The translations under genes and the position numbers were made by a program. A model generated the notes under the pieces. It did not search any database, was not told the DNA's origin, and worked only from the letters and a program-made list of their open reading frames with translations. From assembly GCA_947493575.1 (NCBI GenBank), contig CANLRQ010000024.1, positions 1-45,748 of the forward strand: a stretch of 45,748 nt of DNA, read 5' to 3'. The stretch comes from an uncultured Marinomonas sp. Its GTDB lineage: Bacteria > Pseudomonadota > Gammaproteobacteria > Pseudomonadales > Marinomonadaceae. Shown in pieces: positions 43,663 through 45,748 of this stretch (position 1 is its first letter; every line of letters begins with the position of its first letter).

Positions 43663-45001
43663 ACCGATTCAGAAGCTTAATGTTACTCGTACGCTAAGCT
43701 CAGGTGAGCAGATCTCTGTTGGAGTCTTGGCGCAGAATCGGCAAGGCGTTTTTTTTCAGTATGCAGACAGCTATTTGCAGCAGTTTGGCAATTTATCACC
43801 GTTTACCTTGCAGTCGAGCACACAAGTTCAAGTCGCACCTAAGCAGCCGCACCAAGGTATACATGGCGTATTTGGAGATTGTTTGCCCGATGGCTGGGGC
43901 ATGCTGTTGCAAGATCGTATTTTCCGGCAAAAGGGCATCCTACCTAATCAATTAACGGCGATGGACCGGTTGGCCTTTGTCGGTGATAAAGGCATGGGAG
44001 CATTTTCTTTTTCTCCGGTGTCTGAGTTTTCAGCCACCATGCACGCGGATATTGATTTAGCGACGTTAGGCTTAGAAGCACAAACGCTGTTCGATGCTTC
44101 AATGTCACAGTATATGGACGACAACCACGATGAGTTAGATGGGCATACGCAACAAGTGTTGGCTGCATTGGTCGCGGGTGGTAGTTCGGGTGGGGCAAGG
44201 CCAAAAGCGCAGATTTATATGCCTGCTGGAGAAACTCAGCATTGTCGAACCTTCGCTCAGCCTGGAGACGAGGCTTGGCTGATTAAGTTTACTTCTAAAA
44301 ATCTCGCGCTCGGCCATGAAGAAGGTTTGTGTGAGGCGGTTTATTTGCAAATGGCCGAGCTTGCCAAGTGCCAACCACCAGTCTGGCAACTCATTGAAGC
44401 ACCATCTTTAAGCGGTGCATCTGCCTGGTTGGCGCTTAAGCGTTTTGATTATGTCACTGAACAGGCCGACTTAGGCAGAAAGCGCAGTGCAGGTCGCCTG
44501 CATATGCACAGTGCTTGTGGGCTACTGGACGCAGACTTTCGAACGCCAAGTTTAGATTACATTGATTTAATTAAAGCCAGCCGTCAGTTGTGTAAATCGC
44601 CAGCCGCTGGGCAGCTGCAATTTCGCCGCGCCATTTTTAACCTGCTGTCGTCTAATCAAGACGACCACAGTAAAAACTGGGCGTTTTTGCAAGCGGATGA
44701 CGGTCAATGGGATCCTGCCCCTTTTTACGATGTTACTTACAGCCCACATCCATTCAACGAACACGCCACTGCGTTCGGAGGTTATGGTAAAGCGCCACCG
44801 CTTAAGGTGATGCAAAAACTTGCTACCAGTGCGGGCTATGGGAGTTGGCATGATGCAAGGCAAGTCATTGAAGAAGTTGCAGAAGCCATTAGCCAATTTA
44901 CGTATCTGGCACAGCAGCTAGAGATCAGTAAAACAACAGTGTCTGCAATTGCTAAGACATTGGATCAGCGCAAACAGGAAAATGCAGCGCTTTTTCAATG
45001 A
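43652..45001 (+). CDS. HipA-like kinase of the second hipBA-type pair
   Basis: The 449-residue protein has the HipA layout: VGVLAQNRQGVFFQYADSYL, a GVFGDCLPDGWGMLLQDRIF segment, the Gly-rich ALVAGGSSGGARPKAQ loop, LIKFTSKN, the ALKRFD strand, the catalytic loop SSNQDDHSKNWAFL (Asp and Asn in place) and APFYDVTYSP for metal. It is probably catalytically competent. The GGSSGGARPKA loop places it with the YjjJ-like and related HipA variants rather than classical HipA. It is translationally coupled to the small HTH gene upstream. Confidence 0.88.
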   Translation: MSFKPIQKLNVTRTLSSGEQISVGVLAQNRQGVFFQYADSYLQQFGNLSPFTLQSSTQVQVAPKQPHQGIHGVFGDCLPDGWGMLLQDRIFRQKGILPNQLTAMDRLAFVGDKGMGAFSFSPVSEFSATMHADIDLATLGLEAQTLFDASMSQYMDDNHDELDGHTQQVLAALVAGGSSGGARPKAQIYMPAGETQHCRTFAQPGDEAWLIKFTSKNLALGHEEGLCEAVYLQMAELAKCQPPVWQLIEAPSLSGASAWLALKRFDYVTEQADLGRKRSAGRLHMHSACGLLDADFRTPSLDYIDLIKASRQLCKSPAAGQLQFRRAIFNLLSSNQDDHSKNWAFLQADDGQWDPAPFYDVTYSPHPFNEHATAFGGYGKAPPLKVMQKLATSAGYGSWHDARQVIEEVAEAISQFTYLAQQLEISKTTVSAIAKTLDQRKQENAALFQ

Positions 45002-45124
45002 AAGAGCCACTTGCAAAAGTCCCCAAACGAGCACTTTTCCTAGTCTGAGAACTTGAAAAAAAATGGTGGTGGGTGGCCATTTCTGGCATGATAATAATCA
45101 CCAAACCATTATCGCACCCACCTT

Positions 45125-45748
45125 ATGCATACTACCTCAACATCCTACTTGTCTCAACGCTGGACGCAAATTCAAACCCATTTATTTCCATCTCTGTGTG
45201 CCGAGTTCAATAGCACTTCACCCAAGTTGGAGAAGTTAATTCATATCCTTGAATGGATTCAGCTAGACCAGTATTTGCCCTACACAGGACAGGCCAATGG
45301 ACGGCCAACAAAAGATCGTCTTGCCATCGCTTGCGCCTTTGTCGCCAAAGCACTGCTGAATCTAGGTACAACGCGGGCCTTAATTGATCGGCTTAGCGTT
45401 GACCGAATGCTTCAACGCATATGCGGCTTTGAGGCTTATAAACCGCTACCATCGGAAGCCACATTCTCCCGTGCGTTTAAAGCGTTCGCAGAATCTAATC
45501 TAGCCGAACACGCTCATGCGGCCCTAATCAAAAGCCACCTTGGTGAGCACATCATCGGCCACCTCAGTCGTGACGCTACGGCGATTCACGCTAGAGAAAA
45601 ACCCGTAACCAAACCCAAGCCAACCGGTGACGGAAAAATAAAGGCCTCACCCAAACATTCCGTTGCCGCGCAGCGGTCACTTAGCCAAGCAGTCGTGTTA
45701 GCTCAGATTCCCACAGAGTGTACTCGTGGCACCAAGTGCAATGCTCAA
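45125..45748 (+). CDS. DDE transposase, N-terminal part (cut by window edge)
   Basis: ATG at 45125 opens a frame that stays open for 208 codons to the end of the window: MHTTSTSYLSQRWTQIQTHL, YTGQANGRPTKDRLAIACAF, ALLNLGTTRALIDRLSVDRM with LQRICGFE, ATFSRAFKAFAES, and HLSRDATAIHAREKP, where the first catalytic Asp of a DDE transposase is expected. Family assignment is tentative (IS4/IS5/IS1182-like). Just upstream GGTGGGTG (45068-45075) and CACCCACC (45115-45122) are perfect inverted repeats that would fold the leader and hide the start, 2 bp before ATG. The left IS end is therefore within about 45055-45070. Confidence 0.75.
   Translation, partial: MHTTSTSYLSQRWTQIQTHLFPSLCAEFNSTSPKLEKLIHILEWIQLDQYLPYTGQANGRPTKDRLAIACAFVAKALLNLGTTRALIDRLSVDRMLQRICGFEAYKPLPSEATFSRAFKAFAESNLAEHAHAALIKSHLGEHIIGHLSRDATAIHAREKPVTKPKPTGDGKIKASPKHSVAAQRSLSQAVVLAQIPTECTRGTKCNAQ

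Overview
The window looks like chromosome from a marine gammaproteobacterium, most like Marinomonas and relatives in the Oceanospirillales. This rests on gene order (priA, SPOR protein, hslV, hslU, DUF971 protein, ubiJ, close to the Pseudomonas arrangement), on the family types present and on the AT-rich core genes. The genus is an inference.

Positions 1-11250 are mostly core genome: a DUF2798 remnant cut by a MITE, ubiJ, a DUF971 gene, the hslVU heat-shock protease behind a near-consensus sigma-32 promoter, an ammonium transporter fused to a degenerate chemoreceptor-like tail, a SPOR protein, priA, rpmE, a secreted nuclease whose signal-peptide codons contain the rpmE terminator, and malic enzyme.

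Positions 11250-25720 are a mosaic of accessory genes: a PepSY remnant, a large protein with LecA-like and GH64-like parts, three near-identical genes for tiny secreted proteins that share a conserved upstream block, a phage-type c4 antisense RNA with its AntA/AntB antirepressor gene but no other phage gene, a broken IS5-family element, a response regulator (REC/DUF3369/HD-GYP) with its histidine kinase, a 275-bp MITE, a secreted monohaem protein, a glutaredoxin-like protein and a TfoX C-terminal-domain protein.

Positions 25720-45748 are a defence and toxin-antitoxin island whose R-M genes look richer in G+C than the core. It opens with decayed LuxR, AlpA and Xre regulators, then carries hsdR-hsdM-hsdS followed by an AAA/OLD-like ATPase, a putative DxK nuclease-like partner and a shortened DNA-binding protein. 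Two direct-repeat copies (35.4 and 40.8 kb) bracket an Xre-ImmA/IrrE gene with a frameshifted PIN toxin, a hipBA pair and a class II Fic gene under an array of TCGACATA half-sites. Beyond lie a TOTE primase-helicase that has lost its helicase motor in frame, an orphan higA beside the first codons of its lost higB, a second hipBA-like pair with GGATA/TATCC operators, and the start of another transposase.

Many island genes are broken (amber stops, frameshifts, in-frame deletions) while antitoxins and regulatory sites persist, so the island appears to be partly decayed. The best candidates for something little described are the ATPase/nuclease-like pair behind hsdRMS, the triplicated secreted-protein cassette, the motorless TOTE primase and the stand-alone c4/antirepressor module.
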